DNA from: Actinomycetota bacterium
Lineage (GTDB): Bacteria; Actinomycetota; Acidimicrobiia; Acidimicrobiales; RAAP-2
DNA: 64,000 nt
NCBI GenBank assembly: GCA_009699875.1
Contig: WLNI01000002.1
Location: 124,001 to 188,000 of the forward strand
Reading direction: 5' to 3'
Below, piece after piece: positions 8,571 to 19,134 of the stretch. Under the pieces are notes generated by a model. That model ran no database searches. It saw only the letters and a list, made by a program, of their open reading frames with translations, and had not been told where the DNA came from. A program made the translations under genes and the position numbers. Numbering within the stretch: position 1 is the first letter of the stretch; each line of letters starts with the position of its first letter.

Positions 8571-9895
8571 GCCGCAGCCATACGCCTCGACGTGCCGCCC
8601 GAGCCCCCCAGTCAAAGATCTGTGTGATTGGTGCGGGCTACGTCGGCATCCCCACCGCAGGAGTCCTCGCATCCCGAGGCCACGACGTAGTTCTCGCCGA
8701 AAGAGATGACTATAGATTTGAAGAACTCGAAAAAGGCAATCTCCCAATTGTTGAACCTGGCCTTCAAGAGTTGATTGATGAAGGTCGGATCGCAGAGAGA
8801 ATCCATTTCGTTCGCTCAGCTGTTGAAGGAGTCCAAGATTGTGATTTCGTCTTTCTCTGTGTGCCGACTCCTCAAGGAGACGATGGAGCAGCAGATCTTT
8901 CCTACGTGAAAGAAGCCTCGCTGGAGATCGGGCCACACCTTGCTCCTGGCTGTGTGGTGATTAACAAATCAACGGTTCCAGTGGGAACTGCAGATTTGGT
9001 GGCCCGAGCAATTGGTCGGACTGATATCTCAGTGGTTTCGAATCCAGAGTTCCTGCGGGAAGGAACAGCCGTCGCAGACAGTCTTCATCCAGATCGAATT
9101 GTTGTTGGCTCCAACGATGCGCATGCCGCAAGTGCAGTTGCAGAGCTCTTCGCTGGGATGGGCGGAGCGATGGTGCTCACCGACCCGACGACGGCCGAGA
9201 CCATCAAGTACGCATCAAACGCTTTTCTTGCAACCAAAATTAGTTTCGTGAACGCCATGGCGGCGCTGTGCGAAGCAGTCGGTGCCGATATTAAGGATTT
9301 GGTGCTCGGACTTGGCTTTGATAAGCGAATTGGGTTTGAGTTTCTTTCGCCTGGTCCGGGCTGGGGAGGATCGTGTTTTCCGAAAGATACGGCCGCTCTT
9401 GTCCACATAGGAAAAGAACACGGCTATGAGTTCTCTCTCCTTCAAGGGGCTATTGACTGCAACGTGGAACAGATCGAGCGCGTCACTGCGAAGATCGCCA
9501 CCATGGCAGGCGATCTCAAGGGCGCCACCATCGGCGTGTGGGGCGTGACCTTCAAAGCTGAGACCGACGATCGCCGATCGTCGCCCGCAATTGCCATTGT
9601 GAGAAAACTTGTTGATGCCGGAGCACGAGTGCGGGTCTATGACCCCACGCTTTCTGAGCGCGACCGAGACGCCGAGGATCTAGCAGGAGTAGAAATCACA
9701 AGCGACCCTTTTGAAGCCGCTCGAGATGCCAAAGTGGTCGCTCTCTTAACCGAGTGGCAGATGTTTCGCTGGCTTGATCATGCACAGGTGAGCGAAGTGA
9801 TGGAAGTCCCGGCCATCGTGGATGCTCGAAACCTCTTGGACCCCGACTCAATGAAACGCCACGGGTTCCGCTACATGGGTATCGGGCGTTCATGA
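8567..9895 (+). CDS. ugd: UDP-glucose 6-dehydrogenase
   Basis: A 442-residue nucleotide-sugar dehydrogenase that oxidises UDP-glucose twice to UDP-glucuronate. It shows the N-terminal Rossmann motif VIGAGYVGIPTAGVLASRGH, CVPTPQ, NKSTVPVGT, NPEFLREGTA, the catalytic-cysteine motif GGSCFPKD and the C-terminal GVTFKAETDDRRSSPAI. A short basic N-terminal tail precedes the fold. ATG 8567 overlaps the rmlD stop by 4 nt. The next gene, which also overlaps by 4 nt, is a UDP-glucuronate decarboxylase-like enzyme that would use its product. Confidence 0.93.
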   Translation: MSRSHTPRRAARAPQSKICVIGAGYVGIPTAGVLASRGHDVVLAERDDYRFEELEKGNLPIVEPGLQELIDEGRIAERIHFVRSAVEGVQDCDFVFLCVPTPQGDDGAADLSYVKEASLEIGPHLAPGCVVINKSTVPVGTADLVARAIGRTDISVVSNPEFLREGTAVADSLHPDRIVVGSNDAHAASAVAELFAGMGGAMVLTDPTTAETIKYASNAFLATKISFVNAMAALCEAVGADIKDLVLGLGFDKRIGFEFLSPGPGWGGSCFPKDTAALVHIGKEHGYEFSLLQGAIDCNVEQIERVTAKIATMAGDLKGATIGVWGVTFKAETDDRRSSPAIAIVRKLVDAGARVRVYDPTLSERDRDAEDLAGVEITSDPFEAARDAKVVALLTEWQMFRWLDHAQVSEVMEVPAIVDARNLLDPDSMKRHGFRYMGIGRS

Positions 9896-10827
9896 AGGTC
9901 GTTGTTGCTGGAGGTGCTGGGTTTCTTGGCTCGCACTTAGTGGACGCTCACCTCGATAAGGGTGACTCGGTAGTTATCTTGGACAACTTCTGCACCGGAT
10001 CTCCTTCAAACATCAAGCACCTCGCTGAGAATGACCGAGTCGAAGCGATTGAGGTTGATGTCAGTGAACACGTGCCAGATCTCAAGGAAGTAGATCTTGT
10101 GTACAACTTGGCGTCGCCGGCCTCACCACCGGCGTATCTCGCCCTTGCCTTAGAGACCATGGCCGTTGGATCAGAAGGAACTCGACGCCTCCTTGAGCTC
10201 TCGGAGCGCTCGCATGCTCGATTCGTCATGGCCTCGACGTCAGAGATCTATGGCGACCCAAGCGAGCATCCACAACGCGAGTCCTACCGTGGCAACGTTG
10301 ATGCCACGGGGCCTCGCAGTGTCTACGACGAAGCCAAGCGCTTCTCTGAAGCGATGACGTTTGCGTTTCATCGAACCTTTGGAACCAACATCGGCGTAGC
10401 AAGAATCTTCAACACCTATGGCCCTCGTCTCGCCCCCGGAGATGGCCGTGTGGTGTCGAACTTTATTGTGCAAGCCTTGAAGGGCGACCCGTTGACCATC
10501 TACGGGGATGGCTCGCAGACGAGAAGCTTGTGTTTTGTTGCTGACCTCGTGAGGGGACTGATGGCCCTCGGAGAGAGTTCCATCACTGGACCTGTGAACT
10601 TAGGAAATCCTGATGAGCGTTCGGTGGGGGAGATCGCTTCATTGATTCTTTCTTTAACGAATTCAAATTCGTCAGTTGAATACCTCCCCCTGCCAACTGA
10701 CGACCCCACTCGTCGCTGCCCTGACATTGCCGTAGCGAAACGCGAACTTGGCTGGGAGCCGAGAACGATGACTGAAGATGGCTTAAGGGTGACAATTGAA
10801 CATTTTCGCTCGCTCCTCGCTTCCTAA
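9892..10827 (+). CDS. UDP-glucuronate decarboxylase (UDP-xylose synthase)-like SDR
   Basis: A 311-residue extended SDR with UXS-type signatures: GGAGFLGSHL, the YNLASPASPPAY segment, STSEIYGDP, the GPRSVYDEAKRFSEA active-site Tyr-Lys, RIFNTYGPR and GDGSQTRSLCFVADLV. UXS enzymes convert UDP-glucuronate to UDP-xylose through a 4-keto intermediate. Being translationally coupled to ugd supports this reaction. It closes the compact nucleotide-sugar operon; the 62 bases downstream carry a TAGATT box before the next glycosyltransferase. Confidence 0.85.
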   Translation: MKVVVAGGAGFLGSHLVDAHLDKGDSVVILDNFCTGSPSNIKHLAENDRVEAIEVDVSEHVPDLKEVDLVYNLASPASPPAYLALALETMAVGSEGTRRLLELSERSHARFVMASTSEIYGDPSEHPQRESYRGNVDATGPRSVYDEAKRFSEAMTFAFHRTFGTNIGVARIFNTYGPRLAPGDGRVVSNFIVQALKGDPLTIYGDGSQTRSLCFVADLVRGLMALGESSITGPVNLGNPDERSVGEIASLILSLTNSNSSVEYLPLPTDDPTRRCPDIAVAKRELGWEPRTMTEDGLRVTIEHFRSLLAS

Positions 10828-10889
10828 CGCCCAGAGTCACTGGCTGTTCTCGGCTAGATTTTCTTCTACTGATTGAAAGTGAGACGCAC

Positions 10890-11615
10890 GTGAAGGTTGA
10901 TCCCAAGCTCGAAGCTAAAGAGATGAAGACGCTCAGCGTCATTGTCCCTGTCTATAACGAAAAATCGACAGTAGGAGAGGTGCTTCGCCGCATTCGAGCG
11001 GTCGATGTTCCCTTGGAAGTCGAAATCATCGTCGTTGACGATGGATCGTCTGACGGAACGAATCAGGTGCTCGCTGTTCTTGAGGATTCGACGATCAAGG
11101 TGCTGACTCACCCGGTCAACCAAGGAAAAGGTGCGGCGCTGCGCACGGGGATTGAGTCGGCGACCGGAGACATTGTCATTATCCAAGATGCTGACCTTGA
11201 ATACGACCCCGAAGATTGGCCCAAGATTCTGGCACCAATCTTGAGAGGTCGAGCTGCAGTGGTGTACGGAAGTCGATTTACGGGTGAGCGAATGAATATG
11301 TTCCCGGCCCACTGGGTGGGAAATCGAATGTTGTCACTTCTGACGAATGTTCTCTATGGATCGACGTTGTCGGATATGGAGACCTGTTACAAGTGTTTCG
11401 ACAGACGAGTCCTTGAACCCATTCACATTGTTTCAAACAAGTTTGACTTCGAACCCGAGATCACGGCCAAGGTGTTGCGCCAGGGATATCGGATCTACGA
11501 AGTCCCAATCGGTTATATCGGTCGTGAGTTCGATGAAGGAAAGAAAATTACCTGGCGCGATGGCTTTGCAGCAGTTCGAGCACTCGTGAAATATCGCTTC
11601 ACGACCAAACTCTAA
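10890..11615 (+). CDS. Family 2 glycosyltransferase (polyprenyl-phosphate type)
   Basis: A 241-residue GT-A fold glycosyltransferase resembling dolichyl/polyprenyl-phosphate mannosyl- or glucosyltransferases: LSVIVPVYNEKSTVGEVL, VEIIVVDDGSSDGT, NQGKGAALRTGI, IIQDADLEYDPED with the metal-binding Asp-x-Asp, VVYGSRF, and VPIGYIGREFDEGKKITWRDG near the end. No membrane domain follows. It would transfer a sugar to a lipid carrier or glycan at the cytoplasmic face. GTG 10890 follows GAAAGTGAG; ATG 10923 is an alternative start closer to the conserved fold. It sits after the nucleotide-sugar operon and before a second glycosyltransferase. Confidence 0.85.
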   Translation: MKVDPKLEAKEMKTLSVIVPVYNEKSTVGEVLRRIRAVDVPLEVEIIVVDDGSSDGTNQVLAVLEDSTIKVLTHPVNQGKGAALRTGIESATGDIVIIQDADLEYDPEDWPKILAPILRGRAAVVYGSRFTGERMNMFPAHWVGNRMLSLLTNVLYGSTLSDMETCYKCFDRRVLEPIHIVSNKFDFEPEITAKVLRQGYRIYEVPIGYIGREFDEGKKITWRDGFAAVRALVKYRFTTKL

Positions 11616-11648
11616 GAGCCGAGCCATGAAAAAGAGGAGTGAGTCATC

Positions 11649-12491
11649 GTGCTCGCAGCGGTAATCGTCGACTACAACGTTGGACCCGCTCTCAAGGATG
11701 CGGTGCGTTCACTGCAAACAGAGGGCGTCGACAACATCGTCGTTGTTGAAAACGGAAATCCAGGTTCGACGACGCAAGCACTTGGATATCTGAGCAAAGC
11801 GGTTTCGGTACTCGAGATCGGTGAGAACATCGGCTTCGGTGCAGGAGTGAACCGAGGCGTCGCGTCGCTGGCACCTGAAGTTGATCAAATCATTGTCTCA
11901 AACCCAGACGTGGTGGTCCACGCTGGAGCGATTGACGCGTTAGAACACGGACTCGCGCACCATCGCGAATGGGCCATCATCGCCCCAACCATTGTCAACG
12001 GAGAAGGTGGTCTCTATCCTTCGGTGCGCCAGTTCCCTTCGCCCAAAGATGCAGCGGGTCATGCGCTGTTCGGTCTCGTTGCTCCAAGAAATCGATTTAG
12101 TACTCGCTACCGATCACACGTCACTCGATCCGACGGGGGAGTGGACTGGGTCTCCGGTGCATTTTTTGTGATTCGTCGAGAAGCGTTCGAGCGGCTTGGA
12201 GGCTTTGATGAGGAGTACTTCATGTTCGCTGAAGACATGGATCTCTGTTGGCGTGCGCATCACATCGGTTGTGGCGTTGGCGTTGCTCCGACGGCCTTTA
12301 TTACCCACGTTGAGGGGCTCGCTCGGCAAGCTCATCCCTATCGCATGATCGTCGCCCATCACCGTTCGGCGCTGCGTTTCGCCTCGAAATCCACGTCGGG
12401 ACCGCAACGACTGTTGCTGCCGTTGGCGATGGTGGTCCTTGGCGTGCGGTTCCTTGGCTCGCTTTTTCACACGGCTCTTTCTCGTCGCTGA
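11649..12491 (+). CDS. Family 2 glycosyltransferase, rhamnosyltransferase-like
   Basis: A 280-residue GT2 protein similar in layout to WbbL-type rhamnosyltransferases: an N-terminal VIVDYNVGPALKDAVRSL, VVVENGNPGS, IGFGAGVNRG, the NPDVVV metal/nucleotide site, SGAFFVIRREAFERLGGFDE and the EDMDLCWRAHHIG motif. A hydrophobic C-terminal segment (LLLPLAMVVLGVRFLGSLF) may contact the membrane. With rmlD upstream, dTDP-rhamnose is the likely donor, and the arabinogalactan-linkage or another cell-wall glycan is a plausible acceptor; this is inference. GTG 11649 has a good AGAGGAG upstream. Confidence 0.82.
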   Translation: MLAAVIVDYNVGPALKDAVRSLQTEGVDNIVVVENGNPGSTTQALGYLSKAVSVLEIGENIGFGAGVNRGVASLAPEVDQIIVSNPDVVVHAGAIDALEHGLAHHREWAIIAPTIVNGEGGLYPSVRQFPSPKDAAGHALFGLVAPRNRFSTRYRSHVTRSDGGVDWVSGAFFVIRREAFERLGGFDEEYFMFAEDMDLCWRAHHIGCGVGVAPTAFITHVEGLARQAHPYRMIVAHHRSALRFASKSTSGPQRLLLPLAMVVLGVRFLGSLFHTALSRR

Positions 12492-12530
12492 GTTAGTTCT
12501 TGCTCTCTCAGGCCAAGAAAATCTCTAAAG

Positions 12531-12559
12531 TTGACAAGATTGGTCATATTTGATCTACT
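12531..12559 (+). promoter_or_regulatory. Candidate sigma-70-type promoter of metY-metX
   Basis: TTGACA at 12531-12536, a 17-nt spacer and TCTACT at 12554-12559 give a near-consensus promoter, which would produce a leader of roughly 43 nt before the GTG at 12609. Confidence 0.55.
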
Positions 12560-12608
12560 AGAGATTCCCCTCGAAAACCCCGGGGGATTGCCAACCCAAG
12601 GAGTAGCC

Positions 12609-13898
12609 GTGTCAGACGCACGAGGATTCGAGACCCGACAGATTCACGCTGGATCTGAGCCAGACCCCACCACCGGAGCGAGGGCCACGCCGATCTACCA
12701 GACAACCAGTTTTGCCTTCCGCGATACCGAGCACGCCGCCGCACTCTTTGGCCTGGCTGAGCCCGGGAACATCTACACCCGAATCATGAACCCAACGCAA
12801 GGTGTCATGGAAGAGCGCCTCGCGAACCTTGAAGGTGGCGTTGGCGCACTGGCCGTTGCCAGTGGCCAGGCTGCTGAAACTTTGGCCATCTTGAACCTCG
12901 CAGAAGCGGGTGACCAGATCGTGGCATCTCCTTCGCTCTATGGGGGTACCTACAACTTGTTGCACTACACCTTGCCCAAGCTTGGTATCACCGTTGACTT
13001 TGTCGATGACCCTGATGATCTTGATCAATGGGCCAAGGCGGTAACGCCGAATACAAAAGCGTTCTACGGAGAGACGATCGGGAACCCTCGCGGCGATGTC
13101 TTGGACATCCCTGGTATCTCTGGTGTGGCCCATGCAAATAACGTGCCACTCATCGTTGATAGCACCTTGGCGACGCCGTATCTGGCAAGTCCGTTGGCTC
13201 ATGGTGCCGACATCGTGGTGCATTCGGCGACCAAGTTCATCGGTGGCCACGGAACGGCCATTGGCGGTGTCATCATTGACGGCGGTTCGTTTGACTTTGG
13301 AGCCTCTGGGCGACACCCCGGCTTCACCGAACCTGACCCGAGTTACCACGGCTTGAAGTACTGGGAAGCGCTCGGACCTGGTGCCTATATCGCCAAGGCC
13401 CGAGTGCAAGGGCTGCGTGACTTGGGAGCGGCGATTACGCCCTTCAACGCGTTTCTCTTTATCCAGGGTATCGAAACGCTGAGTTTGCGAATGGAGCGTC
13501 ACGTTGAAAACGCAGTGGCCGTGGCAAAGTTCCTAGAGGGCCGAGACGAAGTCTCATGGGTGAGTTACCCAGGCCTTGAGTCATCTCCATGGCATGAGCG
13601 GTCCAAGACCTTGTTGCCGAAGGGTGCGGGAGCGGTTCTATCGTTTGGCCTGAAAGATGGTCCAGACGCTGGGTCAAAGTTTATCGACGGCCTTGAACTC
13701 TTTAGCCATTTAGCCAACGTCGGTGACGTTCGGAGCCTGGCCATTCACCCCGCAAGCACCACGCACTCTCAGCTCAGCGCTGAAGAGCAGGCGGCGTCGG
13801 GGGTGAGCCCAGAGATGGTTCGGCTTTCCATTGGAATTGAGTCAATTGGCGACATTCTGGCCGACCTTGACGCAGGGTTCCGAGCTGCCAAGAGCTGA
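12609..13898 (+). CDS. metY: O-acetylhomoserine sulfhydrylase
   Basis: A 429-residue PLP enzyme of the Cys/Met metabolism family, forming homocysteine from O-acetylhomoserine and sulfide. It has [59 protein letters not shown], and the PLP-lysine motif [12 protein letters not shown]. The long insert with [21 protein letters not shown] and the final VRLSIGIE are typical of MetY rather than MetB. GTG 12609 follows AAGGAG by 7 nt. The metX gene is 20 bases downstream and supplies the substrate. Confidence 0.95.
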   Translation: MSDARGFETRQIHAGSEPDPTTGARATPIYQTTSFAFRDTEHAAALFGLAEPGNIYTRIMNPTQGVMEERLANLEGGVGALAVASGQAAETLAILNLAEAGDQIVASPSLYGGTYNLLHYTLPKLGITVDFVDDPDDLDQWAKAVTPNTKAFYGETIGNPRGDVLDIPGISGVAHANNVPLIVDSTLATPYLASPLAHGADIVVHSATKFIGGHGTAIGGVIIDGGSFDFGASGRHPGFTEPDPSYHGLKYWEALGPGAYIAKARVQGLRDLGAAITPFNAFLFIQGIETLSLRMERHVENAVAVAKFLEGRDEVSWVSYPGLESSPWHERSKTLLPKGAGAVLSFGLKDGPDAGSKFIDGLELFSHLANVGDVRSLAIHPASTTHSQLSAEEQAASGVSPEMVRLSIGIESIGDILADLDAGFRAAKS

Positions 13899-13918
13899 GG
13901 GGTTACGGTAACGAGTCT

Positions 13919-15088
13919 GTGACCGATGCATCCGAGGCCTTTGTCCATGACCTTCCCCCCGCATCAGGGGCATGGAGAGTTGGAGACCCGGTTGGGCATC
14001 GCCAGTTTGTTGATGTCTTTTGTGAAGAAGAGCTGTCCCTAGAAGCCGGCGGCGTTCTTGGTGGCGCAGCGCTGCCAATTACGGTGGCCTATGAAACGTG
14101 GGGAGAGTTAAACGCAGCCCGTGATAACGCGGTACTCGTACTTCACGCGCTGACAGGTGACAGCCATGTTGCGGGGGTGCGTGATGATGCCCATCCAACT
14201 CCTGGTTGGTGGGACCCATTTATTGGGCCAGGGCGAGCGATCGATACCGACAAGTATTTCGTCTTGGCGCCGAACGTTCTCGGTGGCTGCCAAGGCACCA
14301 CCGGCCCGTCATCGCTGGCGAGCGACGGTGAGCCATGGGGAGGTCGGTTTCCAGCGCTGACGATCCGAGATCAGGTCCGAGTCGAACACGCACTTGGAGA
14401 TGAACTTGGGATTGAGTGCTTTCATGCAGTGGTTGGTGGATCAATGGGAGGCATGCGAGCTCTTGAGTGGGGGGTGATGTCGCCTCATCGAGTTAAGAAA
14501 CTGGTTCTCTTGGCGACGGGCCCCGCAGCGACCGCAGAGCAGATTGCACTGTGTTCAATTCAGGCGCACGCTCTTCGCCTTGACCCCTTATTCCGCGACG
14601 GTGATTACTACGGAGCCGAGCGTGGTGAGGGCCCGTGGCGGGGGCTCGGCGTCGCTCGGCGAATGGCACAGATCTCGTATCGAACCCGAGATGAATTTAT
14701 CGAGCGCTTTGGCCGTGACCCTCAGCCCGGAGAAGATCCGATGGAGGGTGGAAGATTTTCGGTTGAGGGTTACCTTGACTATCAAGCGAGAAAGTTGGCC
14801 TGGCGCTTCGACGCCAATACCTACCTCGTCTTGAGTCGCGCCATGGATCTCCATGACGTAGGTCGAGGTCGTGGAGGAATCCAAAAAGCCCTGGATCTCG
14901 TTGAGGCCGAGACGCTGGTGATTGGTTTTGACTCAGATCGGCTCTATTCAATAGACGAACAGCGCCTTTTGACGATTGGGATTCGTGGAGCTGAGCGCCT
15001 CGTGGAGCTCCCTTCGTTCTTGGGCCACGATGCGTTCTTGCTTGAAGTCACGGCCTTAGAACCATTCATCTCATCGTTCCTTGGGTGA
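13919..15088 (+). CDS. metX: Homoserine O-acetyltransferase
   Basis: A 389-residue alpha/beta hydrolase-fold acyltransferase that acetylates homoserine for direct sulfhydrylation. It has the oxyanion/substrate segments VAYETWGELN, HALTGDSHV, NVLGGCQGTTGPSS, the nucleophile elbow GGSMGGMRALEW, the acid DSDRLYS and the C-terminal GHDAFLLE histidine. This is MetX, not the unrelated MetA. Translation begins at GTG 13919, directly behind metY, so the two genes form a methionine operon. Some MetX-like proteins use succinyl-CoA; the sequence alone does not exclude this. Confidence 0.93.
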   Translation: MTDASEAFVHDLPPASGAWRVGDPVGHRQFVDVFCEEELSLEAGGVLGGAALPITVAYETWGELNAARDNAVLVLHALTGDSHVAGVRDDAHPTPGWWDPFIGPGRAIDTDKYFVLAPNVLGGCQGTTGPSSLASDGEPWGGRFPALTIRDQVRVEHALGDELGIECFHAVVGGSMGGMRALEWGVMSPHRVKKLVLLATGPAATAEQIALCSIQAHALRLDPLFRDGDYYGAERGEGPWRGLGVARRMAQISYRTRDEFIERFGRDPQPGEDPMEGGRFSVEGYLDYQARKLAWRFDANTYLVLSRAMDLHDVGRGRGGIQKALDLVEAETLVIGFDSDRLYSIDEQRLLTIGIRGAERLVELPSFLGHDAFLLEVTALEPFISSFLG

Positions 15089-15125
15089 GAGGGCCCCTCG
15101 CGAGAAGCGAGCGACGAGTGGCCGG

Positions 15126-15131
15126 TAGGCT
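15126..15131 (+). promoter_or_regulatory. Candidate -10 box TAGGCT of secA
   Basis: TAGGCT lies 9 nt before the secA ATG, within GCCGGTAGGCTGGAG. The same 15-mer recurs at 19054-19068 upstream of ftsE. GGAGG overlaps the spacer and may also serve as a ribosome-binding site. Confidence 0.4.
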
Positions 15132-15140
15132 GGAGGATTC

Positions 15141-17870
15141 ATGAGCGTCCTCTCAAAGGTTCTACGCGCCGGTGAAGGCAAGAAGGTCCGCCGACTGGCG
15201 GAGCTGGTTCCTGCAATCAATGAACTCGAACCAGCCATGGAAGCGCTCAGCGACGACGAACTCAAAGCAAAAACCCAAGAGTTCCGGGACCGATTAGCTG
15301 AGGGCGAATCGCTCGACGATCTCTTGATCGAGTCCTTCGCAGTGGTGAGAGAAGCGGCGTGGAGAGTGCTCGGACAACGTCACTTTGACGTCCAACTTAT
15401 GGGTGGAATGGCGCTTCACTTTGGATGGATCGCAGAAATGAAGACCGGTGAAGGAAAGACCTTGGTCTCGACGCTCCCCGTCTATTTGAATGCACTTGCG
15501 GGTAACGGAGTGCACGTCGTGACGGTGAATGACTACTTGGCAACTCGTGACTCCGAGTGGATGGGCCGTTTGCATAGCTGGCTTGGAATAAGTGTCGGTC
15601 GAGTCGGCCCAGACATTAATGACTTTGACGCCAAACGTGCGGCCTATGCCTCAGACGTGACCTACGGGACGAACACGGAATTTGGTTTTGACTACCTTCG
15701 CGACAACATGGCCCGCTCGAGAGAGCAAATGGTCCAGCGAGGTCACAGTTTCGCCATCATTGACGAGGTCGACTCGATTTTGATCGACGAGGCGAGAACA
15801 CCATTGATCATCTCGGGACCTGCCGATGAAGCAGCTCGGCTCTACTACCAGTTTGCTTCGATCGTTCGAACGCTCAGCCCAGAAGTCGACTACGAAGTCG
15901 ATGAAGAGAAGCGATTAGTCGTGCCTACTGAGGCGGGTGTCGAAAAAGTCGAGCAAGCGCTCGGTGTTGCCAACCTCTATGACGCGGTAGCGATCAATTA
16001 CGTTCACCAACTCACGCAAGCGCTGAGAGCTAAAGAACTTTATCGGCGTGACAAGGATTACCTCGTGGCCGACGGTGAGGTCAAGATCGTCGATGAGTTC
16101 ACGGGTCGGACGCTTGACGGTCGTCGATGGTCTGACGGCCTCCATCAAGCCGTTGAGGCGAAAGAACGCGTGAGGATCCGTGAGGAAAACCACACGTGGG
16201 CAACGGTGACGTTGCAGAACTATTTCCGACTCTACGAAAAACTCTCCGGAATGACAGGAACTGCTGAAACAGAGGCGGGTGAGTTCGCAGGAACCTATGA
16301 CTTGACCGTCGTGCCAATTCCAACGAACAGAGAGATGCTTCGAGACGACCAGGCTGACCTGATCTTTAAAACAGAAGCAGCGAAATTTGCAGCCGTGAGT
16401 GAGGACATCTCTGAACGCAACGCCCTTGGTCAACCCGTGCTCATTGGAACGGCTTCGGTTGCGAAATCAGAGCAACTCTCTCGGGTCCTGAGCCAAAACG
16501 GAATCGCTCACGAAGTCTTGAACGCGAAACAACATTTTCGAGAAGCCGAGATCGTCGCTCAGGCCGGTCGACTTGGCGCAGTGACGGTGGCGACGAACAT
16601 GGCCGGACGAGGAGTTGACATTTTGCTCGGTGGGAGCCCCTCAGGCTTGGCCGTTCGCCAATTGAAAGATGCAGGAGTTGACCTGGAATCAGATGAAGGC
16701 CGAGCGCAACTCGTGGCCCTTGAAGAAGAGTTGAGTGCGGCATGTAAGGCTGAAGGTGAAAAGGTTCGAGAACTCGGCGGACTCTACGTTCTTGGAAGCG
16801 AGCGCCACGAAAGTCGGCGAATCGATAATCAGCTCCGTGGTCGTTCTGGTCGTCAAGGGGAGCCAGGGGAGAGCCGATTCTTTCTCTCACTTGAAGATGA
16901 CCTCTTGCGGCTCTTTGCCAGTGGCGCCATTAGCTGGGTCATGGATCGAGCACTCCCAGAAGATGTCCCCATCGAGGCCAAGATGGTCACAAAAGCGATC
17001 GAACGCGCACAGAACACGGTTGAGGGCAGAAATGCTGAGACCAGAAAAGAAGTTCTTAAATATGACGAGGTGATGAACCAGCAACGAAAGGTCATCTACC
17101 AGCGAAGAATTGATGTTATCGATGGCGACGATCTCCACGACGACACAGTCGACCTTTTGAGCCAAACCTTGACCAACTTGGTGGTCCAGAGTTGCCCAAG
17201 CGACTATCCAGAGGAGTGGGAACTCGACCAACTCCTCACTGAAGTGGCGCTCTACTATCCCTCCCAATTTACTCGAGATGACTTAGCGCAAGCCTCAACA
17301 CAAGATCAAGTAATTGAGTCACTGCTCACTGAAGCACTGGCGTTCTACGAACTCCGATCATCGTCGATGCCCGGCGGAGAAGAGATGGCTCGAGAGATTG
17401 AGCGTGACGTCATGCTTCAGATCATTGACCAACGATGGCGAGATCACCTTTCAGAAATGGACTATCTCCGAGAGGGAATCAACTTGCGGGCGATGGGCCA
17501 ACAAGACCCTCTCGTGGCCTGGCAACAAGAGGGTTTCTCTATGTTCGGGAAACTGATGGAGGCCATCGACGACGACTACCTCCGCTACGTCTTCCACGTT
17601 GATGCGGTCACCGATGAAGCGGCGGATCCCGCACTCGAGCAAGCCGTCTACGCAGCAGCAGAAGACCCTGTTGATGATATGAGTTTTGCTCAGGCGACGC
17701 TGGCTGCGGCACAAGGTGAGACTCAACAAGTCGCATCAGCACAGATGTCTGACGAAATGGGCGAAACAATGGCGCCCATTGTCAAAGATGCCACCCAAAA
17801 AGTAGGTCGAAACGAACCGTGTTGGTGTGGCAGCGGTAGGAAGTTCAAACTCTGTCATGGCGCAAGCTGA
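15141..17870 (+). CDS. secA: Preprotein translocase ATPase SecA
   Basis: A 909-residue SecA, the motor that drives proteins through SecYEG. Visible parts are the N-terminal [42 protein letters not shown] with Walker [18 protein letters not shown], the [19 protein letters not shown] Walker B region, [28 protein letters not shown], and [21 protein letters not shown]. The C-terminus carries the zinc-binding SEC-C motif [17 protein letters not shown], which contacts SecB-like factors or ribosomes. Full length for the family. The last 14 nt overlap the prfB start. Confidence 0.97.
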   Translation: MSVLSKVLRAGEGKKVRRLAELVPAINELEPAMEALSDDELKAKTQEFRDRLAEGESLDDLLIESFAVVREAAWRVLGQRHFDVQLMGGMALHFGWIAEMKTGEGKTLVSTLPVYLNALAGNGVHVVTVNDYLATRDSEWMGRLHSWLGISVGRVGPDINDFDAKRAAYASDVTYGTNTEFGFDYLRDNMARSREQMVQRGHSFAIIDEVDSILIDEARTPLIISGPADEAARLYYQFASIVRTLSPEVDYEVDEEKRLVVPTEAGVEKVEQALGVANLYDAVAINYVHQLTQALRAKELYRRDKDYLVADGEVKIVDEFTGRTLDGRRWSDGLHQAVEAKERVRIREENHTWATVTLQNYFRLYEKLSGMTGTAETEAGEFAGTYDLTVVPIPTNREMLRDDQADLIFKTEAAKFAAVSEDISERNALGQPVLIGTASVAKSEQLSRVLSQNGIAHEVLNAKQHFREAEIVAQAGRLGAVTVATNMAGRGVDILLGGSPSGLAVRQLKDAGVDLESDEGRAQLVALEEELSAACKAEGEKVRELGGLYVLGSERHESRRIDNQLRGRSGRQGEPGESRFFLSLEDDLLRLFASGAISWVMDRALPEDVPIEAKMVTKAIERAQNTVEGRNAETRKEVLKYDEVMNQQRKVIYQRRIDVIDGDDLHDDTVDLLSQTLTNLVVQSCPSDYPEEWELDQLLTEVALYYPSQFTRDDLAQASTQDQVIESLLTEALAFYELRSSSMPGGEEMAREIERDVMLQIIDQRWRDHLSEMDYLREGINLRAMGQQDPLVAWQQEGFSMFGKLMEAIDDDYLRYVFHVDAVTDEAADPALEQAVYAAAEDPVDDMSFAQATLAAAQGETQQVASAQMSDEMGETMAPIVKDATQKVGRNEPCWCGSGRKFKLCHGAS

Positions 17871-19005
17871 TAACCAGGGTGGCTCTCGTGATCTCGCTGA
17901 GGTGCTCGACGAGCTTGCCGTTCGAGTCAACGACGCCAAAGCATATTTAAGGATCGACGAGCTCCGAAGCCGGCGAGATGTTCTCGAGGCCGAGGCGGGA
18001 GAGCCAGGGCTCTGGGACGATCAAGATCGAGCCCGTCACGTGACGACAGAGCTTGGTCGAGCGAACGACGATCTCACTAGCTTCGATACCTTGGCGACAA
18101 GTCTGGAAGATGCCAGAGTGCTGATCGAAATGGTGGAGGGCTCCAAAGCTGAAGGAGCCAGCGATGAGAGCCTTGAAACAGAGCTGACATCCTCCATTCA
18201 GGAACTGGAGCGTGCAGTTGGTCGCCTCGAGCTCCAGAGTCTCTTCCAGGGAGAGTACGACGAGTCTGACGCCATTGCTGAAGTTCACGCCGGCGCTGGC
18301 GGTACCGACGCCCAGGACTGGACCGAAATGATGTTGCGAATGTATTCGCGTTGGGCGGAGCGTCGTGGATTCAGCGTTGAGGTTGACGAAACAACTGAAG
18401 GCCAAGAGGCAGGACTCCTCTCTGCGACAGTCATCATCAAAGGACGCTTTGCCTACGGCCTCCTCTCAGCAGAACGTGGCGTGCACCGTTTGGTTCGCAT
18501 GAGTCCCTTTGACTCGCAGCATCGGCGCCAAACGAGTTTTGCCTCGCTAGACGTGACGCCCTTCATGGAAGATCTCAGTGACGAAGTAGAGATCGACGAA
18601 AAGGATCTGAGAATCGATACCTATCGAGCATCTGGGGCAGGTGGCCAGCACATCAACAAAACGGACTCGGCTGTTCGCCTGACGCACCTTCCAACAGGGG
18701 TCGTGGTCTCATGTCAGAACGAACGAAGCCAGCACCAGAATAAAGCTCGTGCGATGCAGATTCTCTCGGCCAAGTTGGCCGAGAGGGTTCGCGCTGAACG
18801 AGCTGCGGAGATGGATGCATTAAGTGGTGATCGCACTGATAATGCGTGGGGGAGCCAAATTCGAAGTTACGTCATGGCTCCGTATCAACTCGTGAAAGAT
18901 CTGCGAACAAATGTTGAGACGGGAAATGTCGAGGCAGTGCTCGACGGCGATCTTGATGATTTTATGGAAGCAGAACTGCGACGCCGCCGTGGGACTCGTC
19001 CCTGA
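17857..19005 (+). CDS. prfB: Peptide chain release factor 2
   Basis: A 382-residue class I release factor for UGA and UAA. It has the [13 protein letters not shown] region with the UGA-reading SPF tripeptide and the catalytic GGQ loop in [18 protein letters not shown], followed by [19 protein letters not shown]. The N-terminal helical domain ([20 protein letters not shown] and following) is intact. ATG 17857 overlaps the secA stop by 14 nt and follows TAGGAAG. No in-frame UGA frameshift site near codon 25 is present, so the autoregulatory frameshift of many RF2 genes is absent. Position next to ftsE-ftsX is common in actinobacteria. Confidence 0.95.
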   Translation: MAQADNQGGSRDLAEVLDELAVRVNDAKAYLRIDELRSRRDVLEAEAGEPGLWDDQDRARHVTTELGRANDDLTSFDTLATSLEDARVLIEMVEGSKAEGASDESLETELTSSIQELERAVGRLELQSLFQGEYDESDAIAEVHAGAGGTDAQDWTEMMLRMYSRWAERRGFSVEVDETTEGQEAGLLSATVIIKGRFAYGLLSAERGVHRLVRMSPFDSQHRRQTSFASLDVTPFMEDLSDEVEIDEKDLRIDTYRASGAGGQHINKTDSAVRLTHLPTGVVVSCQNERSQHQNKARAMQILSAKLAERVRAERAAEMDALSGDRTDNAWGSQIRSYVMAPYQLVKDLRTNVETGNVEAVLDGDLDDFMEAELRRRRGTRP

Positions 19006-19077
19006 AGGCACCCTGAAGGGCGTTTCTTAGGGGACACCACTTTGGGCGAGGAAGCCGGTAGGCTGGAGTCCGGCCCA

Positions 19078-19131
19078 ATGTTCTGCTTTTTTCACCGCGA
19101 AAATCAGTTGAGAACTTGGATTTCCCTCTAA
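19078..19131 (+). CDS. Possible 17-codon upstream ORF before ftsE
   Basis: ATG at 19078 opens a short frame (MFCFFHRENQLRTWISL) that stops 3 nt before the ftsE ATG. It lies 13 nt after a TAGGCT box at 19059-19064. If translated it could couple ribosomes to ftsE. No ribosome-binding site is evident, so it may be chance. Confidence 0.2.
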   Translation: MFCFFHRENQLRTWISL

Positions 19132-19134
19132 ATC

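Noticed and set aside
12492-12608. Possible SAM-sensing riboswitch upstream of metY
   Set aside because: The leader after the likely start site is only about 43 nt and no conserved multi-stem structure was recognised.
12612-13502. Minus-strand frame of about 296 codons opposite metY
   Set aside because: It lies fully within metY and its product is unlike any family; an antisense artefact of codon bias.
17857-17960. Programmed +1 frameshift in prfB
   Set aside because: The frame is open from ATG 17857 with no internal UGA and no CUU-UGA slip site near codon 25.
19054-19092. GCCGG/CCGGC stem followed by six T residues as an intrinsic terminator of prfB
   Set aside because: The stem is only 5 bp with an 11-nt loop and the T-run starts 12 nt after it. 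A promoter reading with TAGGCT fits better.
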